The notes under the pieces: model-generated | Seen by the model: the letters and a program-made list of their open reading frames with translations, nothing else | What the model was told of the DNA's origin: nothing | Databases searched by the model: none | Part shown: positions 8,769-16,636 of the stretch, piece after piece | Position numbering within the stretch: the stretch's first letter is position 1 | How the letters are laid out: every line of letters begins with the position of its first letter | Translations under genes and position numbers: made by a program | NCBI GenBank assembly: GCA_963828715.1 | Contig: CAWHFX010000010.1 | Coordinates: 310,001 to 374,000 of the forward strand | Direction of reading: 5' to 3' | From: JAQGMV01 sp963828715 | Lineage (GTDB): Bacteria > Pseudomonadota > Gammaproteobacteria > Burkholderiales > SG8-41 | Length of the DNA: 64,000 nt

Positions 8769-9124
8769 GCATCGAGCGCGTTCCGGGTTCCGCGGGAGCA
8801 ACCTTCAGCAGGGCGGTTGTGGTCAGCGGTCCCGGACGAACCGTGCACGTCTCGGGAAACATCAGCCCGAGCGGTTCGCTCGCCGAGCAGACGAACGGCT
8901 GCATCGATCAGATCGAGTCGGCACTGCGGGTGGTCGGCGGCTCGCTGGAACACGTCGTGCGGATTACGGCGTGGCTCACACGGCTGGACGAATACGCCGA
9001 ATACAACCGCGTTCGCGGCGAACGCTTCGGCGCGAACCTGCCTGCGAGCGCGGCCGTGCAGGTCGCCGGGCTGCTTCGCGGCGCGCTGATCGAAATCGAC
9101 GCGGTGGCGTTCATTCCGGATTAG
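8765..9124 (+). CDS. RidA/YjgF family protein
   Basis: 119 residues, a full-length RidA-like chorismate-mutase-fold trimer subunit: VHVSGNISPSGSLAEQTNGC, SALRVVGGSLEHVVRITAWL and the C-terminal LIEIDAVAF. RidA proteins deaminate reactive enamines/imines; the arginine that usually lies in the V-E-V-x-R segment is Gly here (VQVAGLLRG), so it may belong to a non-deaminating Rid subgroup. Start overlaps the VOC stop by 4 nt. Another RidA gene (10194-10592) lies on the far side of the palindromic element in convergent orientation. Confidence 0.8.
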   Translation: MSIERVPGSAGATFSRAVVVSGPGRTVHVSGNISPSGSLAEQTNGCIDQIESALRVVGGSLEHVVRITAWLTRLDEYAEYNRVRGERFGANLPASAAVQVAGLLRGALIEIDAVAFIPD

Positions 9125-9194
9125 CCTCCTCCGTAACGGCGATACCTGCAGTCGAGGGGACCGTCCGTCTGGATCCGAATGAAGGAGAGCGTCG

Positions 9195-9875
9195 ATGGCA
9201 ACTTCAGGCGATAGGGGCTACCTGCCGGGTGATCCGCGGTACGGGCTGAGCGGTGAGACGCTGCGCCGCTATTACCGCGAAAAGCCGGCGCAGTGGGTGA
9301 TCATCGCGTGGGATCGTCCGGGTCAGGCTGACACTCGTGCCGCGAGCATCGCCGCCCAGACAGACTATGCGAGAACGCTCGGCGAGCGCCTCATCGGCTA
9401 CGGCCATATCGTATCCGACGATGCATCGGCAACGCTCGCGACGACCTGGTTCGTTCAGCTCGACGATCGAGCGGCTGCGGAGGCGTTTGTCGCGAAGGAC
9501 CCGCTGAGCGGTGCGGGCGTGTACGAAAGGGTGGATATCCGCCGCTGGTCGAACAGTTTTCAGAAGCGTGCGGCTGACTACGAGCGCAAGGGGCTGCAGC
9601 AGTACCTGTGCACCGGCTCGAAAATCCCCGATGCGGCACCGTTCTTTGCGATGCACCTGAATGCGCACGAGACCTACTTCGCCAGTTACGGCGACAGCTT
9701 CATCTTCCGCGGACCCCTGCGCTCGCCGGACGGGACCGACAACGTCGGCACCGCGCTGCTGCTCGAGTTGCCCGACCGTGCGGCGGCCGAGCACTTCTGG
9801 AACAACGAGCCGTTTGCTGCGCACGGCGGTTACCAGGAAGACGCGCGGATCTATCGCTGGACGTTCGGCGACTAA
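9195..9875 (+). CDS. Tandem YciI-like (dimeric alpha-beta barrel) protein
   Basis: 226 residues built of two YciI-like halves. The first has WVIIAWDRPGQADTRAASIA ... ERLIGYGHI ... FVAKDPLSGAGVYERVDIRRW, and the second repeats it as FFAMHLNAHETYF ... FIFRGPLRSPDG ... HFWNNEPFAAHGGYQEDARI with a closing YRWTF. Single-domain YciI proteins form dimers, so this may be a fused pseudo-dimer. The last codon TAA is also the first three bases of the presumed target repeat of the adjacent palindrome. A ribosome site AAGGAGAGCG precedes the ATG. Function unknown. Confidence 0.65.
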   Translation: MATSGDRGYLPGDPRYGLSGETLRRYYREKPAQWVIIAWDRPGQADTRAASIAAQTDYARTLGERLIGYGHIVSDDASATLATTWFVQLDDRAAAEAFVAKDPLSGAGVYERVDIRRWSNSFQKRAADYERKGLQQYLCTGSKIPDAAPFFAMHLNAHETYFASYGDSFIFRGPLRSPDGTDNVGTALLLELPDRAAAEHFWNNEPFAAHGGYQEDARIYRWTFGD

Positions 9876-10143
9876 GAGTCCCTAACATAATGACGCGAGT
9901 GCGCGTTGCGAGCCAAAATTGTGGATGACAAGGAGGACGCCGAAGAGCGTATCGAGAATACGGTCGAGGTGTCCGACGATGGAAGGCGCGATTTTGGCCG
10001 CAACCCAAAGGGCTGGCACGAGTTTTCGCCCATCTCATCGTCGTGCTCCTTGCCAATGTTCTCGACATTGGCTTCGTCGCACTCCTTGATCTGAGCGAAA
10101 ATCGTGACAGCGCGCGCCGCGCCTCATTACGTTAGGGACTCTA
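9876..10143. mobile_element. MITE-like 268-bp imperfect palindrome with terminal inverted repeats
   Basis: The left end reads GAGTCCCTAACATAATGA and the right end, inverted, GAGTCCCTAACGTAATGA; the first 18 bases match at 17 and similarity continues inward. Aligning the two arms by hand without gaps over about 106 positions gives roughly 60% identity, so the whole element can fold into one long hairpin, centred on CCCAAAGGG near 10010. TAA flanks both sides, consistent with a 3-bp target duplication. No convincing protein is encoded. It is probably a non-autonomous element; the GAG ends with T-N-A duplication recall the IS1031 group of the IS5 family (inference). It lies between two convergent genes and could also act as a terminator. 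Confidence 0.7.
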
Positions 10144-10193
10144 AGCAGGCGCTAAATGACCTGATCGCGTTCGCGCGGGGTGCGGCGTCCGGG

Positions 10194-10592
10194 TCATGCC
10201 GTTCCGAGATACGCGATCGCTTCGATCTCGACCAGCGTTTCCGGGCTCGCCAGCGATCGTACTTCGACCAGGGTCGAAGCCGGAAAGTCGCCGGTGAAGC
10301 ATTCACGGCGTGCCCGCCAGACCTCGGTGTTGTTTCGGATGTTCACCATGAAGATCGTCATCTTGACGATGTCGTCGAGGCTGCCGCCCGCGGCTTCACA
10401 AATGCGCTTGATGCGGAGAAAGATCTGCCGCGTCTGCTCGTACTCGTTGCTGCCGACGAGCGTGGTCCCGCCCTCAAAGGGACGCGCCACCTGGCCGGCG
10501 ATGAAAAGCAGATCGCCCGCGCGGATGCAGTTCGACCACAGTCCGGGGCCCGCTTCGGCGAGGTCGGGAATGGTTACCTTCGCTCTGGGCAT
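10194..10592 (-). CDS. RidA/YjgF family protein
   Basis: 132 residues starting MPRAKVTIPDLAEAGPGLW; the family features are LLFIAGQVAR, GGSLDDIVKMTIFMVNIR and STLVEVRSLASPETLVEIEA. The ATG is preceded by GAGAGG. It is the last gene of a minus-strand operon (Bug receptor, two DUF1028 proteins, RidA), 22 nt after the second DUF1028 stop. The context suggests that it clears a reactive intermediate made by the operon enzymes or takes part directly in breakdown of the imported compound (inference). Confidence 0.8.
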   Translation of the reverse strand: MPRAKVTIPDLAEAGPGLWSNCIRAGDLLFIAGQVARPFEGGTTLVGSNEYEQTRQIFLRIKRICEAAGGSLDDIVKMTIFMVNIRNNTEVWRARRECFTGDFPASTLVEVRSLASPETLVEIEAIAYLGTA

Positions 10593-10614
10593 GAGAGAAC
10601 CTCTCGTGGTCTGA

Positions 10615-11313
10615 TCATGAACTGAGCTCCGCCACCACTTCTTCTTCCGGCCGTGCCGTGTGTGGATTGCGGGAGCGGTCTTCGTAATACGCGTGGCAGC
10701 GCTTCCAGATCTCGAAGATGCGCCGCAGCTCGGCGACGGTGTTGTCGTGCATGTCCACCCGCAGATCGATAGCGGGCCAGTCGACACGATCCACGACACG
10801 AAGCCACGCGGAGCGCTCGGGCCGGCGCTGGCCCTTGAAGCGCTGCCCGCCGGCGTCGCGGCCGCCCTCGATGCCGCGCATGAGGCGTTCTTCGAGCGGG
10901 GCGTCGGGATCAGCCATGAAGCCGGCGACGATGCCTTCCACCGTTTCGGGTCCCGCGAGGCCGTTTCCATACGCCGCGTAGTACGGACCGACTTGGTGTC
11001 CTGCCCACTGGCCGATCTTCGGCCCGGTGTGTGCGAACACGTGGCTTTCGCAGTCGATGATGGCGTACTGGCGATACTCGTAGTCCGGATCGTCCGCTTC
11101 GAGCAGCTTTGCGATGTGCGCCGGCGTGTAGCCCTGCGCGAGCAGGTTGAGCGCGAAGGGATCGACACGCCGCAGATAGAACGCCTGCGACTTGCTCACG
11201 CCGACATTCGGCCTGAGACTTTCGTTGCGCCGGCCGCACGCGAGCGAGAACGTGGTCGTGCCGACGCCGAAGCGGCCCGTCGTCGGACAGCGAGCGATGA
11301 TCGAGTAGGTCAT
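10615..11313 (-). CDS. DUF1028 family protein (Ntn-hydrolase-like), copy 2
   Basis: 232 residues. The N-terminus TYSIIARCPTTGRFGVGTTT is the family signature shared with the neighbouring copy, and the AIIDCESHVFAHTGPKIGQW segment matches the second signature. DUF1028 proteins are thought to have an Ntn-hydrolase-like fold, with the residue after the initiator Met near the active site; here it is Thr, in the partner Ser. Its ATG overlaps the upstream DUF1028 stop by 4 nt, so the two are translationally coupled and may form a heteromer. Reaction unknown; amide or ester hydrolysis is the natural guess. Confidence 0.75.
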   Translation of the reverse strand: MTYSIIARCPTTGRFGVGTTTFSLACGRRNESLRPNVGVSKSQAFYLRRVDPFALNLLAQGYTPAHIAKLLEADDPDYEYRQYAIIDCESHVFAHTGPKIGQWAGHQVGPYYAAYGNGLAGPETVEGIVAGFMADPDAPLEERLMRGIEGGRDAGGQRFKGQRRPERSAWLRVVDRVDWPAIDLRVDMHDNTVAELRRIFEIWKRCHAYYEDRSRNPHTARPEEEVVAELSS

Positions 11314-12032
11314 TTCGCCTCCTGCTGCTTTTTCCGAAGCATGTCGGCGAACTCCATCGCCGGTACGGCGTTACGCGGATGTCGCGCGCGTTCCTCGTAG
11401 TATTCGGCCGTTGGTTTGTAGTCGGCGTACATCGCGCGCAGCGCTGCGATCGCGCCGTCTTCCTTCAGATCGACGCGCAGGTCGAGCTCCGAGTAATCCT
11501 GTTTGTACCAGACGACGACAGCGACGGCGCGTTCGGGCAGCGGACCTTTCGCACCTCTGAGACCGCCCGCATCGCGTCCTGCTTCCAGCGCGGTGAGCAG
11601 CCGCTCGTCGAACTCGAGTGAGCCGCTCGCCTCGTATCGCGCGACCATGGCATCGAGGACCTCGTCGGTCGCAAGACCGCTGCCGATCACGGCGACGCCA
11701 TTGCCGACACGCTGCCCTTTGCTGCCGGGCACGTTCGAACCGGTGTGGGCGAGCGCGACACCTTCGCGGTCGACGATCGCGATCTGTCGATGCTCGAAAT
11801 GCTCGTCATTCTCGCGCAAGAGCGCGAGTGCGAGCGTGGGCGTCGCGCCTTGTACGAGGGCGTTGATAGCGAGGCGATTGTTGCGTTGAAGCGGAATGTC
11901 CTGCGTGAGTGCGGCGCCGACGTTCGGGCGCACCGCGCCATCGCAACAGGCCCCGAGCGCCATCGTGTAGCTTGCAATGCCGATACCGAGACGGCCCGAT
12001 TTTCCGCACCGGGCGACGATGCTGTAGCTCAT
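11310..12032 (-). CDS. DUF1028 family protein (Ntn-hydrolase-like), copy 1
   Basis: 240 residues from the ATG at 12032 (GAGGATAGGTTC ahead); an earlier in-frame ATG would add MEDRF without a better site. It begins MSYSIVARCGKSGRLGIGIA and carries IAIVDREGVALAHTGSNVPG, parallel to the next gene. The divergence between copies is large (for example GACCDGAVRPNVG versus GRRNESLRPNVG), so this is an old duplication rather than a recent one. It follows a Bug receptor by 72 nt in the same direction. Function unknown. Confidence 0.75.
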   Translation of the reverse strand: MSYSIVARCGKSGRLGIGIASYTMALGACCDGAVRPNVGAALTQDIPLQRNNRLAINALVQGATPTLALALLRENDEHFEHRQIAIVDREGVALAHTGSNVPGSKGQRVGNGVAVIGSGLATDEVLDAMVARYEASGSLEFDERLLTALEAGRDAGGLRGAKGPLPERAVAVVVWYKQDYSELDLRVDLKEDGAIAALRAMYADYKPTAEYYEERARHPRNAVPAMEFADMLRKKQQEAK

Positions 12033-12104
12033 GAACCTATCCTCCACGCGCTTGTGCCCGACGCGGCAGGGGCGATACCGATCGCGGCCCTTACAAGGCA
12101 GCTC

Positions 12105-13115
12105 TCAGCGTGCATCATCCAACCGGATGTTCGCGTCTGTCACCAGCTTCGAGAGCTTTGCGATCTCGGTGCGGAGGTGTGTGCCGAGCTCATCCGGCGT
12201 GCTGCCGACGACCGTGCTTCCCTCCGATGCGAGGCGGTCGCGGATGTCGGCGGATTGCATCGCGCTCACCACACCCGCGTTAAGAACGTTGACGATGTTG
12301 CGTGGCGTCCCGGCTGGTGCCAGCATGCAGTACCAGCCATAGAACGAATAACCGGGCACGCCGGCTTCCGCGATGGTGGGAATTTCGGGTGCCGCGTCCG
12401 AGCGGCTGCTGCTCGAGACCGCAAGTCCTTTCAACTTGCCCGATCGCACATGGGGCAGCGTCGCGACGATCGACAGCATGCTCATCTGAATCTGGCCCGC
12501 CATGAGATCGATCATCGCCGGTCCGGTCCCTTTGTAGGGAACGTGAACGATGTCGATGTTCGCCATCGTCCTGAACGCCTCCGTGGCCAGATGCTGAATG
12601 CCCCCGGTTCCGGACGAGCCGTAGCTCAGCACGCCCGGCTTCGCTTTTGCGAAGGCGATGAGCTCCTTCACATTGGTGACCGGCACGGAGGGATGTACGA
12701 GCAGCAGGAGCGCCTGTCGGCTCATCAGGGATATCGGTTGAAAGCTCTTGATGGGATCGTACGACGTCTTCCGCAACGCCGCGTTCGCCGCGAAGCTGCT
12801 GGAGACGATGAGCAGTGTGTAACCATCCGGCTGTGCTCTTGCGACGAGCTCGATTCCTGCCAGGCCGCCACCGCCCGGCCGATTATCGACCACGAACTGT
12901 TGTCCGAACTTCGCGCTGAGCTGCGTCGAAAGCGAGCGTGCCACGATATCGGTGCCACCACCCGGCGCAAATGCGACGACGACGCGCACCGGCCGCGCCG
13001 GATACCGCTCCTGTGCTGCTACAGGCGCCGGGCTGGCCAGCATGGCCATACCGACTGCCGTGCAAAGTGCGCATCCCCCTCTCACCCTGGTGCGCGATCG
13101 CGGTGCTGCCTGCAT
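12105..13115 (-). CDS. Bug/TctC periplasmic solute receptor (operon with DUF1028 pair)
   Basis: 336 residues from ATG 13115, chosen for GAGGAGGGATTG just ahead. A long signal peptide ends ...ASPAPVAAQ; the mature protein starts RYPARPVRVVVAFAPGGGTD and shows the receptor landmarks QPDGYTLLIV, YDPIKSFQPIS, VHPSVPVTNVKEL, VPYKGTGPAMIDLMAG and IPTIAEAGVPGYSFYG. The family folds as two lobes that clamp small carboxylates and similar solutes for TctAB permeases. No TctA/B genes are nearby. Heading the DUF1028 operon, it probably captures the substrate of those enzymes. Confidence 0.85.
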   Translation of the reverse strand: MQAAPRSRTRVRGGCALCTAVGMAMLASPAPVAAQERYPARPVRVVVAFAPGGGTDIVARSLSTQLSAKFGQQFVVDNRPGGGGLAGIELVARAQPDGYTLLIVSSSFAANAALRKTSYDPIKSFQPISLMSRQALLLLVHPSVPVTNVKELIAFAKAKPGVLSYGSSGTGGIQHLATEAFRTMANIDIVHVPYKGTGPAMIDLMAGQIQMSMLSIVATLPHVRSGKLKGLAVSSSSRSDAAPEIPTIAEAGVPGYSFYGWYCMLAPAGTPRNIVNVLNAGVVSAMQSADIRDRLASEGSTVVGSTPDELGTHLRTEIAKLSKLVTDANIRLDDAR

Positions 13116-13451
13116 CAATCCCTCCTCGATGTTGGATACCACCGTGCCTGGCGCATCGATGACTACGCGGCAAAGGCCCCGATGCTACGAGTTAACCACA
13201 TACGCGAACACCCGGCCTACGAGCGCACGTCGCTGCAGCCTGGAGTGCGCTCCGGAACACGTGCCGCTGCGCGTCGCCCCAAGGCGATTGCTGGGCGCCG
13301 CACTATGGACGCGGCCTTTCAGTTTGTTTAGCATCATGTCATCTATTGCATCCAGTGCAGTGAATCACGCTGCGAGAGTCACCCTACTGCCGAACGTATG
13401 CAGGAGCATGCGTCCGGGTTCATCTGTTTCAAACCTGCTGAGAGGGCGAAC
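13116..13451. promoter_or_regulatory. Divergent intergenic region between Bug operon and ABC importer
   Basis: About 335 bases separate two outward-facing operons, so promoters for both should lie here. The most AT-rich part is around 13318-13350 (TTTCAGTTTGTTTAGCATCA followed by TGTCATCTATT), a plausible core promoter for the importer genes. I see no clear operator palindrome and no coding fragment. Confidence 0.3.
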
Positions 13452-14801
13452 ATGGCTGCAACACATTTCACGCGTCGTCGTTTTCTCAAAACCACCGCGG
13501 CTGCATCGAGCGTGGCGGTACTCGGGCCTTATGTTCGAACGGCCCATGCCGCCGGCAAACTCACGGTCGGCTTCTGGGATCACTGGGTACCTGCAGCGAA
13601 CGATGCGCTGACGGCAATCTGCAATGAATGGGCGGCGAAGGAAAAGGTCGATCTCAAGATCGACTACATCCCGTCGCAGGGACAGAAGAACCTGCTGACG
13701 ATCGCATCCGAAGCGCAGGCGAGAGCAGGGCACGACATACTCGCGATGCCGAACTGGTGGCCGGCGGACAAGGCGAAGCAGCTCGAGCCCGTCGACGATG
13801 TGATGAAGGCGCTGCTTGCCGCGAACGGCGCGGTCTCACCGCTCATCGAATACCTTGGGAAAAGCAGCGGTCAGTGGATCGCGGTTCCCGCGACGCCGGG
13901 CAGCCAGATCAAGGGGCCCTGCGCCCGCATCGATCTGTTCAAGCAGCACGTCGGCCTGGACGTCACGAAGATGTATCCGGCGGGTGCACCGCCGGACAAC
14001 ACGCTTGCCGAAAACTGGACCTGGGATACGTTCCTTTCGGCGGCCGAAAAGTGTCACAAGGCGGGTGTTCCCTTCGGCATCGGTCTGGGCCAGACCGCCG
14101 ACTCGGTCGATACGATGGGCGCGCTGTTCCACGCGTACGGAGCGGAACTGGTGGATGCGAAGGGCAACATCACCGTCAATTCCGACGCGGTGAAACAGGC
14201 TCTCGACTACATGAAGAAACTGGTGCCGCTGCTGCCGCCGGACGTTTTCGCATGGGACGACGCGTCGAACAATAAATGGCTCATCGCCGGCAAGGGCGCG
14301 TTGATCATGAACCCGCCCAGCGCATGGGCCGTCGCCAAGCGCGATGCGCCGAAAGTGGCCGAGCAGCTCTGGACGTTTCCGGCACCGCGCGGCCCGAAAG
14401 GACGCTACAACCCCTTCATTCCGTATTTCTGGGGGCTCTGGAATTTCTCGAAGAACAAGTCGGCTGCAAAGAGCCTGCTTCTGTACATCTCCTCGCGCTC
14501 TGCGGTCGAGAAGATGGTCGCGGCAAGTCAGGGCTACGACATCCCGTCGTTTGCCAATCTGCACGACTTCAAGACCTGGGCGGAAGAGGGCCCGCCGAAG
14601 GGCACGCTTTATCATTATCCGCCGCGCCCCGGTCAGATCGTGTCCATGGCCGCGTATCCGGCGCCGCCGAAGATCGGCGCGCAAATCTACACTCAGGCGA
14701 TCGCAACCAAGCTGGTGGCCAAGTACACGCAGGGCGGCCAGCCGATGGACAAGGCGATCGCGTGGGCGTCGTCCGAACTGGAAGGCTTTATGCGCGCCTG
14801 A
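13452..14801 (+). CDS. ABC sugar-type importer, substrate-binding protein (Tat-exported)
   Basis: 449 residues from ATG 13452, with GAGAGGGCG upstream; a longer frame upstream lacks a signal. The N-terminus THFTRRRFLKTTAAASSVAV is a twin-arginine signal ending near AHA-AGK. The mature part is a family-1 extracellular solute-binding protein: KLTVGFWDHWVPAANDALTA, PNWWPADKAKQLEPVDDVM, WTWDTFLSAAEKC and AVAKRDAPKVAEQLW. It is first in an operon with two permeases and an ATPase, a complete carbohydrate/polyol-type importer. The exact ligand is unknown. Confidence 0.85.
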   Translation: MAATHFTRRRFLKTTAAASSVAVLGPYVRTAHAAGKLTVGFWDHWVPAANDALTAICNEWAAKEKVDLKIDYIPSQGQKNLLTIASEAQARAGHDILAMPNWWPADKAKQLEPVDDVMKALLAANGAVSPLIEYLGKSSGQWIAVPATPGSQIKGPCARIDLFKQHVGLDVTKMYPAGAPPDNTLAENWTWDTFLSAAEKCHKAGVPFGIGLGQTADSVDTMGALFHAYGAELVDAKGNITVNSDAVKQALDYMKKLVPLLPPDVFAWDDASNNKWLIAGKGALIMNPPSAWAVAKRDAPKVAEQLWTFPAPRGPKGRYNPFIPYFWGLWNFSKNKSAAKSLLLYISSRSAVEKMVAASQGYDIPSFANLHDFKTWAEEGPPKGTLYHYPPRPGQIVSMAAYPAPPKIGAQIYTQAIATKLVAKYTQGGQPMDKAIAWASSELEGFMRA

Positions 14802-14826
14802 CCCTCGCGGGTAAGGAGGAGGAGCG

Positions 14827-15756
14827 GTGGAGACATCCACGATTGGCGCAGTGCGTCTGCCGGCTGCGGCCAGACGTACGACGCTGCGCAAGCTCATGCG
14901 TCGCAAGTCGAGCATTGCGTTCCTGCTGACGCTGCCGCTCATCACGATCATCGCGGCGCTGGTCCTCTATCCGGCGTTCTATTCGATTCACCTCGCGACC
15001 CTCAACAAGTCGATGGAGCACTTCATCGGCTTCGGCAACTTCGAGTTCCTGTTCAAGCGCGACACGTTCTGGATGGTCGTCAGACAATCGGTCGTGTTCG
15101 CGGTCAGTGCCGTGTTCTTCAAGGCGCTGATCGGGTTCTGCGTCGCCCATTTCGTGCACAACATCCCCGCGAAAGGACAGCGCAAGTGGCGCGGCATGCT
15201 GCTCGTGCCGTGGGTGATCCCGCCCGCGATGAGCACGCTCGCCTGGTTGTGGCTGTTCGATCCCTCCTACAGTGCCTTCAACTGGACACTGGAGCACATC
15301 GGCCTGGCGCGGGTGAGCTGGCTCGGCGATCCGAACTGGGCGCGATTCGCAGTGATTCTCGTGAACGTCTGGGTGGGCGCGCCCTTTTTCATGATCATGT
15401 ATCTCGCGGCGCTCAAGTCCGTCCCCGAGCAGCTTTACGAGGCGGCGGCGATCGACGGCGCAAACTGGTGGCAGAAGCTCTGGTACATCACACTGCCGAT
15501 GATGCGCAACGTCATCGCGATCACCGCGCTGTTTTCGTTGATCGTCACGTTCGCGAATTTCGACATCGTGCGGATCCTGACCTCCGGCGGGCCGGTGGAC
15601 CAGACGCATGTGTTCGCGACCTGGGCCTTCAAGGTCGGCATCGAAGGCAGCGATCTGCCCCTGGGCGCTTCCATATCGCTGTTCATGTTTCCCATCCTGG
15701 CGATCGCGGCGATATTGATCCTGCGTGACATCAGCCGGCGCGGCACCGAGGCCTGA
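14827..15756 (+). CDS. ABC sugar-type importer, permease 1 (MalF-like)
   Basis: 309 residues from GTG 14827, directly after AAGGAGGAGGAGCG. Six hydrophobic segments are visible, beginning SIAFLLTLPLITIIAALVLY (about 30-50). The coupling-helix EAA motif reads QLYEAAAIDGANWWQKLWYI, followed by TLPMMRN, as expected for family MalFG permeases. It lies 25 nt behind the binding protein and overlaps the second permease. Integral inner-membrane subunit. Confidence 0.85.
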   Translation: METSTIGAVRLPAAARRTTLRKLMRRKSSIAFLLTLPLITIIAALVLYPAFYSIHLATLNKSMEHFIGFGNFEFLFKRDTFWMVVRQSVVFAVSAVFFKALIGFCVAHFVHNIPAKGQRKWRGMLLVPWVIPPAMSTLAWLWLFDPSYSAFNWTLEHIGLARVSWLGDPNWARFAVILVNVWVGAPFFMIMYLAALKSVPEQLYEAAAIDGANWWQKLWYITLPMMRNVIAITALFSLIVTFANFDIVRILTSGGPVDQTHVFATWAFKVGIEGSDLPLGASISLFMFPILAIAAILILRDISRRGTEA

Positions 15757-16633
15757 GTTGGCGGCGCGCCTCGGCAGCATTGAAGGCGACCGCCGCAAGG
15801 CGATGATCTGGTCGTACTTCTTCCTGGTCATCTTCGTCGTGTTCTTCCTGACGCCGCCGGTGTACATGCTCATCACCTCTCTCAAGTCGAACGCTGAAAT
15901 CTCCGCGGCCGTTTCGCCGTGGTGGGTCATGCACCCGACGCTGGAGAACTACAGGGAACTGCTGACATCGAGCACGTACCTCACCTTTTTCCGTAATTCG
16001 GCCATCGTGTCCCTGGCAGTCGTGCTGATCACGATGGCCGTCAGCATCCCGGCGGCTTTCGCGCTTTCACGGATGAAGTTCTGGGGCTCGGCGACGCTTG
16101 CGACGGGCGTGTTTCTGACCTATCTCATCCCGGAGACGCTGCTTTTCATACCGCTCTTCAAGATCTTCGTCTTCATCGACGAGCTCACAGGCATCGAACT
16201 GGTGAACCACTGGTGGGTGCTGGTGATTCTGTACCCCACGCTGACGGTGCCCTTCTGCACATGGCTCATGATCGGCTACTTCAGCAGCATCCCGAGAGAG
16301 CTCGACGAAGCCGCGTTGATCGACGGCGCGGGTTATCTGCAGATCCTCACGAAGGTTTTCATACCGGTCGCCCTGCCGGGCATCATCGCGGCAACGATAT
16401 TCGCGTTCACCGTCTCGTGGGCCCAGTTTCTCTATCCGCTGGCGTTCATCACATCCGCTGATCAGTTGGTGCTGCCCGTGGGCATCATCACGACGCTCGT
16501 GCGCGGCGACGTATTCACCTGGGGCCAGATCATGACCGGTGCGCTGCTCGGGGCGGCGCCGCCGCTCATCATCTACGCCTTCCTCATGGACTACTACATC
16601 GCCGGCCTTACCGCGGGCGCCACCAAGGGATAG
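15725..16633 (+). CDS. ABC sugar-type importer, permease 2 (MalG-like)
   Basis: 302 residues if the GTG at 15725 is used, overlapping the previous gene by 32 nt; a TTG at 15758, one base after the upstream stop, is an equally possible start and would give 291. The membrane segments include SYFFLVIFVVFFLTPPVYML and the EAA loop reads ELDEAALIDGAGYLQILTKV followed by FIPVALPG. It completes the membrane heterodimer with permease 1. Confidence 0.85.
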   Translation: MTSAGAAPRPELAARLGSIEGDRRKAMIWSYFFLVIFVVFFLTPPVYMLITSLKSNAEISAAVSPWWVMHPTLENYRELLTSSTYLTFFRNSAIVSLAVVLITMAVSIPAAFALSRMKFWGSATLATGVFLTYLIPETLLFIPLFKIFVFIDELTGIELVNHWWVLVILYPTLTVPFCTWLMIGYFSSIPRELDEAALIDGAGYLQILTKVFIPVALPGIIAATIFAFTVSWAQFLYPLAFITSADQLVLPVGIITTLVRGDVFTWGQIMTGALLGAAPPLIIYAFLMDYYIAGLTAGATKG

Positions 16634-16636
16634 CCG

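Noticed and set aside
9906..10094. 62-codon frame inside the palindrome
   Set aside because: No ribosome site and the arms' similarity is at DNA level without codon pattern; treated as non-coding.
15725..16633. Fusion or frameshift between the two importer permeases because of their overlap
   Set aside because: Both frames are complete with own starts; a 1-32 nt overlap is normal in such operons.
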